A DNA stretch of 49,487 nt from a bacterium (GTDB lineage Bacteria; Gemmatimonadota; Gemmatimonadetes; Gemmatimonadales; Gemmatimonadaceae), in NCBI GenBank assembly GCA_021802745.1, contig JAJZRK010000002.1:1-49487 (forward strand), written 5' to 3'. The translations under genes and the position numbers were made by a program. Each line of letters starts with the position of its first letter. Position 1 is the first letter of the stretch. Below are positions 8,832-20,233 of this stretch, one piece after another. The notes beneath the pieces were generated by a model that saw nothing but the letters and a program-made list of their open reading frames with translations, ran no database searches and was not told where the DNA came from.

Positions 8832-9482
8832 GTGCGTGCCGTGTCTACCATTCTCGCCGGGCTCCTGCTGAGCCGGCTCGCGGTGGCCCAGGGTGCTGGC
8901 GATCCCGGCGGCTACGAACCAAACGCGTTCTGGCTGTCGTTCGCGGGTGGCTCCCAGCGCGGCGCCTCGATCTCCGACAAGCAGAGCGGTGACGGGTGGC
9001 GACTCGATGCATCGAGGCCGGTCACCCTTTCCGTTGACTGGGGTCGCGCCGGACAGACGATCGGCGTGCACCTGCACCACAATGTCAGCGCGATGGTGTA
9101 CGAGGCCGCTCCCTGCGCCGGCTGCAAGGGCGAGATCCAGTCGCAGTCGCTCATGGCCACGTACCGTCGGTCGCAGGTCCTTGCTCGCTCGCGCCTGCGA
9201 CGGTTCGTGGAACTCGGCGCCGGTCTCACGCGGTGGAGCGCGCTCCGGTCAACGGACGAAAACAGGATTCCGGGCATCTCGCCCATCTACGATTTCACGT
9301 ACGCGGCGGCCATCGGCGTCGGATATCCGCTCAGCGATCGCATTGATGCGGTCGCGGCGTTTGACATCCTGATGGTGCGCCACATGCGGGAAGTGATCGT
9401 GTCGGAGCCGCGCGCGGCGCCCGTGGCCTATGTTGGCCTCGCCGCGTTCCGGCTTGGCGCGCGGTTGCGGCTCGCTCGTTAG
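8832..9482 (+). CDS. Exported protein of unknown function, beta-rich
   Basis: I do not recognise the family. A GTG start gives a typical signal peptide (VSTILAGLLLSRLAVAQ with Ala-x-Ala-type cleavage) and a mature region of about 195 residues. Alternating hydrophobic/polar stretches such as TYAAAIGVGYPLSDRID and VAYVGLAAFRLGARLRLAR end in an amphipathic strand, as in small outer-membrane beta-barrels. One CAGC pair lies near the middle. A second in-frame GTG three codons on could also serve as the start. It is divergent from murQ and 24 bp upstream of ggt. The outer-membrane location is inference. Confidence 0.7.
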   Translation: MRAVSTILAGLLLSRLAVAQGAGDPGGYEPNAFWLSFAGGSQRGASISDKQSGDGWRLDASRPVTLSVDWGRAGQTIGVHLHHNVSAMVYEAAPCAGCKGEIQSQSLMATYRRSQVLARSRLRRFVELGAGLTRWSALRSTDENRIPGISPIYDFTYAAAIGVGYPLSDRIDAVAAFDILMVRHMREVIVSEPRAAPVAYVGLAAFRLGARLRLAR

Positions 9483-9506
9483 ATCGCATTTCACCTGGAG
9501 TCTCGC

Positions 9507-11234
<1,728 letters not shown>

Positions 11235-11247
11235 GCGCTTACTGCTC

Positions 11248-11377
11248 ACCACAAAGGCACGAAGGGCACCAAGGAACCTGAGTGAAACACGTTGAGGGGG
11301 TGGTTGCCCGTGAACCCGGCAGCCACCCCCTCCGTCATTCAGTTAGAACTCCTTCGTGCCCTTCGTGCCTTTGTGGT
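11248..11377. repeat. Intergenic long inverted repeat, ACCACAAAG family (copy 2), with strong inner stem
   Basis: The arms ACCACAAAGGCACGAAGG and CCTTCGTGCCTTTGTGGT match copy 1 near 5.1 kb. Inside is a 15-bp stem (GAGGGGGTGGTTGCC at 11294-11308 against GGCAGCCACCCCCTC at 11318-11332, one G-T pair) with a 9-nt loop. It sits between the convergent ggt and glycine-zipper lipoprotein genes and could terminate both. Confidence 0.85.
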
Positions 11378-11390
11378 GATCTGTGAGTCG

Positions 11391-12215
11391 TTACGGCGTC
11401 TTCACCACGAGCGGCCCGGCGAGCGTGACGGTCAGGCGGCCGCCTTCGGCGAGGCAGCCGTTCCAGTCGGTCGTGCCAGCGGCAACCGCGCCACCGGCGG
11501 CCGCGCCCACCGCGGCGCCCACCACGGTGGACTTGGTCTTCTTGCCCAGCAGCTGCCCCGCGAGCGCGCCAACCGCCGCGCCGACGGCAACCTTCTTCGC
11601 CTGGTCGCCCGTGGACTGTACGCGCACCGTCTCGATGTTCGCCACGCGCACGCTCCCCTCCACGGGATAGGTCGCGCCGTCGAACGTCACCGAAACCGGC
11701 TCGAACGCGAGCCGGATGCCTTCCTTGCCATTGTTGCCGCGCACGGCCTCGCTGACGCGCAGTGTCACCGTGGCGCCGGCCGGCACCATCGCGCCGTTGG
11801 TGCCGCTCACGGGCTCGGCGGTCGTTGCGTTGACCTCAGCGCCCACCTTGGTGGTGTTCGTGCAGACGCGCGCGCCGCTCGTCGCTGCCACGGCAGTACC
11901 ACTGGCGATCGTCCCGGTCGTGGGCGCCGCTGGCTTTGCCGCCGGTGCGGGCGCCGCGGGCTTCGCCGCCGGTGCGGGCGCCGCGGGCTTGGCCGTGGCC
12001 GGTGCGACGGACTTGGGCTTCGCCGCCGGTGCAGGCGCCGCCGGCACTGCAGTGGCAGGAGCGGCCCGCGCCGTATCGGCCAGTTGCGGCTGGCCGCTGT
12101 CCACCGGTGCCAGCTGCACCTCGCGGCTGGTGGCCGGGGCATCCGACTTCTGGCAGGCACTGACCACCAGCAGCAGCGCCAGCGGCGCGACAGCGATCCG
12201 AATAAACTTCGACAT
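11391..12215 (-). CDS. Glycine-zipper lipoprotein with Ala-Pro-Lys repeats
   Basis: A predicted lipoprotein (PLALLLVVSACQ lipobox, Cys about residue 20). The next 90 residues are low complexity, including three near-identical KPAAPAPAA units encoded by 27-bp DNA repeats. The middle is a beta-rich domain, and the C-terminus carries a glycine-zipper stretch (VGAAVGALAGQLLG, VVGAAVGAAAGGAVAAG) of the sort that packs in membranes. The start MSKFIRIAV is fixed by an AGGAGG site 7 nt upstream; an upstream in-frame Met has none. The Ala-Pro linker suggests it spans part of the periplasm or wall. Function unknown; it is divergent from an ABC exporter with about 80 bp between. Confidence 0.85.
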   Translation of the reverse strand: MSKFIRIAVAPLALLLVVSACQKSDAPATSREVQLAPVDSGQPQLADTARAAPATAVPAAPAPAAKPKSVAPATAKPAAPAPAAKPAAPAPAAKPAAPTTGTIASGTAVAATSGARVCTNTTKVGAEVNATTAEPVSGTNGAMVPAGATVTLRVSEAVRGNNGKEGIRLAFEPVSVTFDGATYPVEGSVRVANIETVRVQSTGDQAKKVAVGAAVGALAGQLLGKKTKSTVVGAAVGAAAGGAVAAGTTDWNGCLAEGGRLTVTLAGPLVVKTP

Positions 12216-12296
12216 GCTCTCCTCCTGCACTCGAGTGGGGAACGCCTTCTCCAATACTCACCTGACCGCAGCGGCCGCACAACGGGCTATGGCCGC

Positions 12297-14069
12297 GTGA
12301 CGCACCCGCTGCGGCGGCTCCTGCCATTCCTCACGCCGTACCGCGCCGCCATGGCGTGGGGGGTGGCCTGCGTCGTCATCTCGTCCGCCTTCTACAGCCT
12401 GCAACCGCTCTTCCTGCGCCAGGCCATTGACGCCCTCCAGTCGGGGGCACCGGTCTCCCAGCTCTGGCGCATTGCCGCGCTCATGGTGGGCGTCGCCCTC
12501 GTCACGGGTTTCTTCCGCTGGCAAATGCGCGAGCAGCTCAACGGCGTCAGCCGCCACGTGGAAACCGACCTCCGCGACCGGCTCTTCGCGCACCTCATGA
12601 CGCTCGACGCCGGCTGGTACGCGCGCACGCGCACCGGCGACGTGATGGCCCGGCTCACGAACGACCTCGGCGCCGTGCGCATGGCCGCCGGCCCCGCCGT
12701 CATGTACCTCATTAACACCATCGCCGGCGGGATGTTCGCCCTCGGGTTCATGCTGCGTCTCTCGCCGCGGCTCACGTGGATTGCCCTCACGCCGCTCCTG
12801 CTGCTCCCGGTGGTGATGCTGCGCCTCGGCCGCGCCATTCACGACCGGTTCGAGTCGGTGCAGGCGCACTTCGGCGACCTCACCACGCGCGTGCAGGAGA
12901 ACCTGAGCGGCGCGCGCATCGTGCGCGCCTACCGCCAGGAGCCCGCCGAGTCGGCGCGGTTCGACGCGCTGAGCGCGGAGTATGTGCGGCGCAACCTCGC
13001 GCTCGCGCGCCTCAACGCGCTGATGAGCCCGTCGTTCACGCTGCTCGCCGGGCTCGGCTCGGCCGCGGTGCTCGGCTTCGGCGGCACCATGGTGCTGCGC
13101 GGTACGCTGACGGTGGGCACGCTCGTCGCCTTCGGCATCTACCTCACCACGCTCACCTGGCCGCTGATTGCGCTCGGCTGGGTCACGAACCTCTTTCAGC
13201 GCGGTGCGGCGTCCATGGCGCGGCTGCTCGAGCTGCTTGACGCCACACCCAGCGTGCGCAGTCCGGCCGCGCCGCGTGCGCTCCCGGTGCACGCCGGCGG
13301 CAGGCGGGTGGAGTTCCGCAACGTGTCGTTTGCGTATCCAGCGCGCGATGGAACGGCGCCTCGCGAGGTACTGCGCAGCGTCTCCTTCACCATTCCCGCG
13401 GGGGGCACGCTGGGAGTGGTCGGCGCCACCGGCGCCGGCAAGAGCGCGCTGCTCGAGCTGCTGCCGCGCTTCTTCGACCCGCAATCCGGCGAGGTCCTGC
13501 TCGACGGCGTGGACGTGCGCGACCTGCCACTCGACGCGCTTCGCGCCGAGATCGGCTTTGTGCCGCAGGACGCGCTGCTGTTCAGCGAGACGATTGCGTT
13601 CAACCTCGCCTACGGCGGCGCCGACGGCGCCGCCGCCGCGTGGGGGGCGGAGGTGGCCCAGCTCGCGGAGTCGGTGGCGCGCTTTCCCGCAGGCGACCAG
13701 ACCATGCTCGGCGAGCGCGGCATCAACCTGTCGGGCGGCCAGAAGCAGCGCGCGACCATTGCGCGCGCGCTGGCGCGCGAGCCGGCCGTGGTCGTGCTCG
13801 ACGACGCGCTGTCGGCGGTGGACACGCACACCGAGGCGGCCATCCTGCACGGACTGCGCGACGCGCTCAGCGGCCGCACCACGCTCATCGCGTCGCATCG
13901 CGTGACGGCGCTGCGCGAGGCCACGCACATCATCGTGCTCGCCGACGGCACGGTGGCGGAGGAGGGGACGCACGAGCAGTTGGTGGAGCGGCGCGGCCGC
14001 TACTGGGCGCTGCTGCGCCGCCAACTGCTGGAGGAGAGCATCGAGGCGGAGGCGAACACCCCCGCCTAG
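12297..14069 (+). CDS. ABC exporter half-transporter (permease-ATPase fusion, MdlA-like)
   Basis: A type I exporter subunit of 590 residues: six membrane helices (about 15-300), then the nucleotide-binding domain. Walker A is GATGAGKS, the signature LSGGQKQRATIARAL, Walker B VVVLDDALSAVD, and the switch His lies in ASHRVT. In Walker B the catalytic Glu is Asp (LDDA), as in the degenerate-site partner of heterodimeric exporters such as MdlA or YheI. No partner subunit is adjacent. The GTG start is chosen because the membrane domain begins immediately; the frame is open upstream only as antisense to the lipoprotein gene. Substrate cannot be read from sequence. Its stop codon shares four bases with that of ccdA. 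Confidence 0.92.
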   Translation: MTHPLRRLLPFLTPYRAAMAWGVACVVISSAFYSLQPLFLRQAIDALQSGAPVSQLWRIAALMVGVALVTGFFRWQMREQLNGVSRHVETDLRDRLFAHLMTLDAGWYARTRTGDVMARLTNDLGAVRMAAGPAVMYLINTIAGGMFALGFMLRLSPRLTWIALTPLLLLPVVMLRLGRAIHDRFESVQAHFGDLTTRVQENLSGARIVRAYRQEPAESARFDALSAEYVRRNLALARLNALMSPSFTLLAGLGSAAVLGFGGTMVLRGTLTVGTLVAFGIYLTTLTWPLIALGWVTNLFQRGAASMARLLELLDATPSVRSPAAPRALPVHAGGRRVEFRNVSFAYPARDGTAPREVLRSVSFTIPAGGTLGVVGATGAGKSALLELLPRFFDPQSGEVLLDGVDVRDLPLDALRAEIGFVPQDALLFSETIAFNLAYGGADGAAAAWGAEVAQLAESVARFPAGDQTMLGERGINLSGGQKQRATIARALAREPAVVVLDDALSAVDTHTEAAILHGLRDALSGRTTLIASHRVTALREATHIIVLADGTVAEEGTHEQLVERRGRYWALLRRQLLEESIEAEANTPA

Positions 14070-14794
14070 ATGCGCGTCCGGATGAACTCGGGCGTGTATT
14101 GCTGCATGAAGCTCGCGATGCGCGCGAACTGGTCGGTGATGAGCAGCAGGCCGACCGCGAGCAGGAGAATGCCGGCGAGCCGGTTGATCCACCCCATCTG
14201 CGTGCGAATCTTCTGGAAGAAGCCGAGGAACCGCTCCACGGCCACGGCGGCCAGCAGGAACGGAATCGCCAGCCCCATCGAGTAGACGAAGAGCAGCACG
14301 AGGCCGCGCCCAAGGTCGGCTTCGCTCGCCGTGTACGTGAGGATCGCGCCAAGGATCGGGCCGATGCATGGCGACCACCCCGCGCCGAAGGCAATGCCCA
14401 CCAGCACGGTGCCCAGGTAACCCACCGGCTTGTTGGTGAGGTGAACGCGCGTGTCGCGCGCGAGCAGCCCGAGGTTGAGCACGCCGAGCAGGTAGAGGCC
14501 GAAGACGATCACCAGCGCGCCGCCAAAGCGCGTGAGCCAGACGCGCTGGCTGAGCAGCACGCGCCCCAGCACCGTGGCGCTGGCGCCGAGCGCCATGAAG
14601 ATCAGCGTGAAGCCCAGGATGAAGAGCAGCGCGTGGATGAGCGCGATGCGGCGCGAGCGCTGCACGTCCTCGAGGCTGAGGCCCGTGATGAAGGTCACGT
14701 AGCTCGGCACCAGCGGGAGCACGCAGGGGGAGAGGAAACTGAGCAGCCCGGCGCCGAACGCGATGGCGAGGCCGAGGGTGGCCGGTTCGTTCAC
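14066..14794 (-). CDS. ccdA: CcdA-like thiol-disulfide transmembrane transporter
   Basis: Moves reducing equivalents across the membrane to periplasmic thioredoxins used in cytochrome c maturation or disulfide repair. Six hydrophobic helices carry the two conserved cysteines of the family, in LLSFLSPCVLPLVPSY and FGAGWSPCIGPILGAI. 242 residues is the normal CcdA size. The GTG start overlaps the Fur-family gene stop by 4 nt (GTGA), so it is translated after it. It could supply electrons to TlpA-like proteins such as the one at 48.6 kb, but that link is inference. It ends tail-to-tail with the ABC exporter gene, sharing CTAG. Confidence 0.93.
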   Translation of the reverse strand: MNEPATLGLAIAFGAGLLSFLSPCVLPLVPSYVTFITGLSLEDVQRSRRIALIHALLFILGFTLIFMALGASATVLGRVLLSQRVWLTRFGGALVIVFGLYLLGVLNLGLLARDTRVHLTNKPVGYLGTVLVGIAFGAGWSPCIGPILGAILTYTASEADLGRGLVLLFVYSMGLAIPFLLAAVAVERFLGFFQKIRTQMGWINRLAGILLLAVGLLLITDQFARIASFMQQYTPEFIRTRI

Positions 14795-15255
14795 AACGGT
14801 CTCCGTTCGAGAACTGTCGGGGTCTTGCGGCAGGCGCGGCAGGTGCCGTGCACGAGCAGCCGGTGCTGCGAAGGGACAAAGCCGCGCGCCGCGGCCGTCC
14901 GCCGGATGATCTCCGGAATGCGATCGTCGAAGAACTCGATGACCGCGCCGCAGACCGTGCAGGTGAGGTGGTAGTGATTCGGCAGGTTGCGGGCGGCTTC
15001 GTACCGCTTGAAGCCCTCGCCGAAGTCGCGCTGCTCGGCGAGCCCGCACGAGACGAGCAGATCGAGCGTGCGGTACACCGTAGCGAGACCGATGTTCTGT
15101 CGCTTCTGCGCCAGCGTCGCCGCCACATCGTCGGCCGAGAGGTGCCCCGGCGCGTGCAACAGGATGTCGGCGATGGCCAGGCGCTGTTGCGTGACCGGCA
15201 GGCGCCGGTCGCGGAGGAACGCGGTGAACCGCTCGATTACGTCGGAGTCCGCCAT
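14791..15255 (-). CDS. Fur-family metalloregulator
   Basis: A 154-residue Fur/PerR/Zur-type repressor. The N-terminal winged helix includes VTQQRLAIADILLHAPGHLSADD and the recognition-helix region NIGLATVYRTLDLLVSCGLAE. The C-terminal half has the metal and dimer motifs HYHLTCTVCG and a second Cys pair, TCRACR, forming the structural zinc site. The regulatory-site residues do not let me decide between Fur, PerR and Zur. It overlaps the next gene on each side: 19 nt into the upstream unknown gene and 4 nt with ccdA, suggesting coordinated expression with thiol transport, which would suit a redox or zinc role. Confidence 0.92.
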   Translation of the reverse strand: MADSDVIERFTAFLRDRRLPVTQQRLAIADILLHAPGHLSADDVAATLAQKRQNIGLATVYRTLDLLVSCGLAEQRDFGEGFKRYEAARNLPNHYHLTCTVCGAVIEFFDDRIPEIIRRTAAARGFVPSQHRLLVHGTCRACRKTPTVLERRPL

Positions 15256-15650
15256 AGGGGATCCTGCAGCAGGGCGCGCAGCTGGTCGCCGCTGAGCCGC
15301 TCGGTTTCCGTGAGGTCCTTGGAACGCTGCGTCACGCCGCGGGCCACCATGTCCACCGTGGCCAACGGAGCATCGGCTGTTGCCGCAATCTCGAACTGCC
15401 AGTTGCCGCGATCGGGGCCCTTGCGGGTCAGGCGATAGCGGGCCGTGAAGACGACGAGGCGATCGGATCCTGCCCCTGCCTCTGCCTCCCCCATGCTCCC
15501 TTCACCGTCCTCCGGACTGACAGCAACCACCGCCACCCCCGTCTCCAGCACCCCCTGCCTGATGGGGCTGAACAGGTGCAGCTCGACGATCCGATCCGCC
15601 CCAAGGCGATCGGCGATGGCGGAGAGGAACCGCTCGCGCGGATCCGTCAC
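15237..15650 (-). CDS. Hypothetical protein (137 aa), first gene of the fur-ccdA operon
   Basis: Not recognised. A soluble, acidic protein of 137 residues with no signal peptide, no Cys and no membrane segment. Its beta-rich centre (LETGVAVVAVSPED, DRLVVFTARYRLTRK, NWQFEIAATADA) is followed by a helical C-terminus (LSGDQLRALLQDPLW). The start is GTG. It overlaps the Fur-family gene by 19 nt and therefore belongs to the same transcript. The reading frame is supported by coupling and composition more than by homology. Confidence 0.7.
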   Translation of the reverse strand: MTDPRERFLSAIADRLGADRIVELHLFSPIRQGVLETGVAVVAVSPEDGEGSMGEAEAGAGSDRLVVFTARYRLTRKGPDRGNWQFEIAATADAPLATVDMVARGVTQRSKDLTETERLSGDQLRALLQDPLWRTPT

Positions 15651-15795
15651 GGCCCACGCTCCGGCGCGGGACTCACGCCGACGGCGCGCAAGGACAGGGG
15701 TGCTGCATGCTGGAGGCCATTCACCAAGGGAAATCTAGCCCAGTGCGGGGCGCGGCTCCACCCGAAACGGACACGACTTTCGGGGTCCGTCCGCC
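15651..15795. other. Intergenic region between convergently/serially placed minus-strand genes
   Basis: About 145 bp between the priA stop and the start of the unknown-fur-ccdA operon. It presumably holds the promoter of that operon. I see no strong -35/-10 pair and no clear terminator hairpin. Confidence 0.5.
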
Positions 15796-18050
15796 CTACA
15801 GGAGGGCGACGGGATCACGATCGAAGGTCACCCGCATCTCGTGCGCCGTCGGCAGCTCGAACCGGGTCAGGAAGGCGCGCATGAGCCGCGTCAGCGGCGC
15901 GGGGCGGGCGGCCTTGAGCACGAGGTGCCAGCGCCAGCGTCCCTTGATGCGCTCGATGGGACAGGGGGCGGGACCCACGAGGGTCACGGCGTCTCCGAGC
16001 TGGTCGAGCCGCGGCTGCATCCAGTCGGCCGCCAGCTGCGCGCACTCCGCCACCGCGAGTTCGTCGAGCCCGCTGATCACGACATTCGCCAGCCGAAGCG
16101 TGGGTGGATACGGCGGGCTGACCCGGGCCGGAATTTCCTCGCCGACAAAGCGGTGGTAGTCATGCTCCACCGCGCAGATCACGGCGTGGTGTCCGGGCGT
16201 GCGCGTCTGGATGATGACCTCGCCCCCCTTGGGCCCGCGGCCGGCGCGCCCGGCCACCTGGCTCAGCAGCTGGAAGGTGCGTTCGCTCGCCCGGAAATCG
16301 GGGAGGTTGATGCCGATGTCGGCGTCAATGACGCCAACCAGCGTCACGTTGGGGAAGTCGAGCCCCTTGGCAATCATCTGCGTGCCGAGCAGGATGTCCA
16401 CCTCGCCGCTCCCCACGCGGTCGAGGATCTCGGCGTGCGCCCACTTCCCCGTCGTCGTGTCCACGTCCATGCGCGCCACGCGCGCCGCGGGGAAGCGCTC
16501 GTTGAGCAGGCGCTCCACCTGCTGCGTGCCGATTCCTCTTTGCTTCATGTTGGCGGCGCCGCACTCGCGGCACGTATCCGCCAGCGGCTCCGAATGCTGG
16601 CAGTAGTGGCAGATGAGCCGCTCGGGGGCGCGGTGATACGTGAGCGAGATGGCGCAGTTGGGGCACGCCACCACGTGCCCGTCGGGACAGGTCACAAAGT
16701 TGGCGAAGCCGCGGCGGTTGAGGAGCAGCAGGCTCTGCTCGCCGCGCGCGAGCCGGTCGTGCAGCGCCGCCTCGAGCGGCGCACTGAGGATGCGGCGCAG
16801 GGCCTGTATTGCCGCCGGCGCATTGGGCCCCGTCTCCGTGCGCAGATCCACGATGCGCACGCCGGGGAGCGCGCCGCCGCCGACGCGCTCCGGGAGCGAG
16901 AGCAGGTGGTGCTTCCCCGACTGCGCGTTGGTCCAGCTCTCGAGGCTGGGCGTCGCGCTGCCGAGCACCACCACGGCCCCCGCCTCGCGGGCGCGCACGA
17001 TGGCCACCTCCCGCGCATGATAGCGCGGCGCCTCGCCCTGCTTGTACGTCGCCTCGTGCTCCTCGTCCACGACGATGGCGCCGAGGTTCGCGAGCGGGGC
17101 AAAGACCGCCGAGCGCGCGCCGATGGCGATGCGCTTGTCGCCGCGCTGCAGCGCGCGCCACGCATCGTAGCGCTCGCCGTCGCTCAGCCCCGAGTGGAGC
17201 ACCGCCACCTGGTTGCCGAAGACGGCGCGAAACCGGTCCACCGTCTGCGGAGTGAGCGCGATCTCCGGCACCAGCACGATGGCGCCCTGCCCCCGTTCGT
17301 TGAGCACGAAGCGCAGGAACTCGATGTAGACGAGCGTCTTGCCGCTCCCCGTGATGCCGTGCAGGAGGAACGTCGCCCCGGGCGCGCCGGCGCACAGCGC
17401 CGCGACCACCGCGCGCTGCGCGGCGGTCGGCGTCACCGCCGCGCTCGGCGGTGCCGCGCGCGCCAAGAACGGGTCGCGGTCCACGGGTTCCTGCACCACC
17501 CCGGCGACCCCGCGCTTCACCAGCCCCTGCACCACGCCTTCCGTGCACCCCAGCCGCTCGACGAGGTGCGCCACGGGCGACTGCCCGCCCAGCGACTCGA
17601 GCAGTTCGTACAGGGCGCGCTGCTGCGGCGCGCGCTTGAAGACGGCGTCGCGCTGCAGCAGCGAATCGAGCGGCTGGGCCACGCGCAGCACCCGCTGCGT
17701 CCTGAGCGGCGGATCGGCCCGCCGCGCGCGCCCCATGGCGGCGGGCAGTGCCGCACGCAACACGAGGCCCACCGGTGACACGTAGTAGTCGGCCATCCAC
17801 CGCCCGACCGCGAGCAGGTCGGGACGGAACGCCGGCAGCTCATCCGGCGCATCGAGAATCGGCTTGGCCTCGGCGTCGCCGAGCGCCTCGCCGCTGCTCT
17901 CGCCCAGCACGATGCCAACGGCCGTGCGGTTGCGGAACGGCACGACGACGCGCGCCCCCGCCGAGACGGCGTGCCTCAGCCCATCCGGAACGGCGTAGGT
18001 GAAGGCGCGGAAGAGCGGAAGCGGGAGGGCGACGTCAACGAGCCGGACCG

Positions 18051-18054
<4 letters not shown>
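15796..18054 (-). CDS. priA: Primosomal replication restart helicase PriA
   Basis: A 3'-5' DNA helicase that reloads the replisome at stalled forks. It is 752 residues with all landmarks: an N-terminal DNA-binding domain starting MTVRLVDVALPLPLFRAFTY, Walker A LLHGITGSGKT, DEEH box VVDEEHEATYK, GSATPS, and the eight-Cys zinc region (CPDGHVVACPNC, then CHYCQHSEPLADTCRECG). Helicase motifs follow (GTQMIAKGLDFPNV, QVAGRAGRGPKGG). The ATG overlaps the stop of the upstream kinase by 4 nt (ATGA). The pairing with a Ser/Thr kinase gene is unusual and may only reflect operon packing. Confidence 0.96.
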
Positions 18055-19112
<1,058 letters not shown>

Positions 19113-19113
19113 G

Positions 19114-20160
19114 CTACAGCACGCCGCGGCGCTTGAGCGCCAGAATGAGCAGCACGCCGAGCACCAACTGGCCGAGGAACATCACCCAGAAGCCGTGCGG
19201 CCAGTGCGAGAGCGGAATCTCCGCGAAGTTCATGCCCCACATGCCGCTCACCACCACGAACGGCACGCTGAGCGTCGCGACCACGGTCAGGCTCTTCGTC
19301 GCGATGTTGAGCCGGTTGGAGACCTGCGTCAGGTACGATTCCATCACCGACGAGACGAGGTCGCGGTAGGTGTCAATGGACTCGTTGAGCCGGATGACGT
19401 GGTCGTAGATGTCGCGAAAGTAGACCTGCACCTCGGGGGGGACGAGCGCATTCGGCCGGTTGGTGAGGAAGCTGAAGACCTCGCGCTGCGGCGCGAGGTG
19501 GCGCCGCAACTGGAGCACGAGGCGCTTGACGCCGAAGATGTCGTGCATCGCCGCCTGGTCGAACTTGGCGAAGACGCGCTCCTCGACGCTGTCAATGAAT
19601 TCGTCGAGCTGGTCCACGATCGGGAAGTAGGCATCCACCGTGGCGTCGAGCACGGCATGCATCATGCGCGCCGCCCCGCGGTCGAGCAGGTCGGGCGACC
19701 GTTGCACGCGCGCCCACACCTCGTCCAGCCCCGGCGAGTGCGACCCGTGGATGGTGAGCAGGTAGTTGCTCCCGAGCACGCAGCAGAGGTTGTACGTCTC
19801 GATGTCGTGCGGGTCCTCCGTCTCGCTCACGAAGCGCACGGCGCGCACGACGACGAACAGGTAGCCGTGATACTCCTCCACCTTCACGCGCCCATTGGGG
19901 CTCAGCGTGTCCTCGACGACCAGCGGGTGCAGGTGGAAGGCCTTCTCGAGCAGGGCCACCTGCGCCGGGCTCGCCGTGTCCACGTCCACCCAGAGGAACC
20001 CGCTCGGATCGGCGAGGAGGCGCTCAATCTCGCGGGGGTCCACGTCACGCTGCACCGCACCGGCGGCCGGGCGGTACCAGCTGCGCGGCCGGTCCGTCTC
20101 CACCACCGGGATCTGCTGCGACTTGCGGATGCGATACGTGCCGGACTGCCGACGGGCCAA
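19114..20160 (-). CDS. corA: CorA-family magnesium/divalent cation channel
   Basis: A pentameric Mg2+ (Co2+/Ni2+) channel. The 348 residues comprise a long cytoplasmic domain and two C-terminal helices. The first helix ends in the family hallmark GMWGMNF, which contains the GMN selectivity motif, followed by a short loop and the second helix ending in RRGVL. The start is a TTG preceded by a GGAGG site 5 bp upstream, which decides it. The protein is followed 2 bp later by the soluble kinase gene, in the same direction. Mg transport is well supported by motif. Confidence 0.94.
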   Translation of the reverse strand: MARRQSGTYRIRKSQQIPVVETDRPRSWYRPAAGAVQRDVDPREIERLLADPSGFLWVDVDTASPAQVALLEKAFHLHPLVVEDTLSPNGRVKVEEYHGYLFVVVRAVRFVSETEDPHDIETYNLCCVLGSNYLLTIHGSHSPGLDEVWARVQRSPDLLDRGAARMMHAVLDATVDAYFPIVDQLDEFIDSVEERVFAKFDQAAMHDIFGVKRLVLQLRRHLAPQREVFSFLTNRPNALVPPEVQVYFRDIYDHVIRLNESIDTYRDLVSSVMESYLTQVSNRLNIATKSLTVVATLSVPFVVVSGMWGMNFAEIPLSHWPHGFWVMFLGQLVLGVLLILALKRRGVL

Positions 20161-20233
20161 GGGATCCTCCGCGGGGGCGAAAGCGCCCGGGGAAAAGCTA
20201 TCGTCCGGGACGAGCCGAGCAAGCGTTGGCGCT

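Noticed and set aside
12258..15128. 956-codon open frame on the minus strand across the ABC exporter and ccdA region
   Set aside because: It is antisense to genes with clear motifs and its product is Arg/His-rich low-complexity sequence typical of shadow frames in GC-rich DNA.
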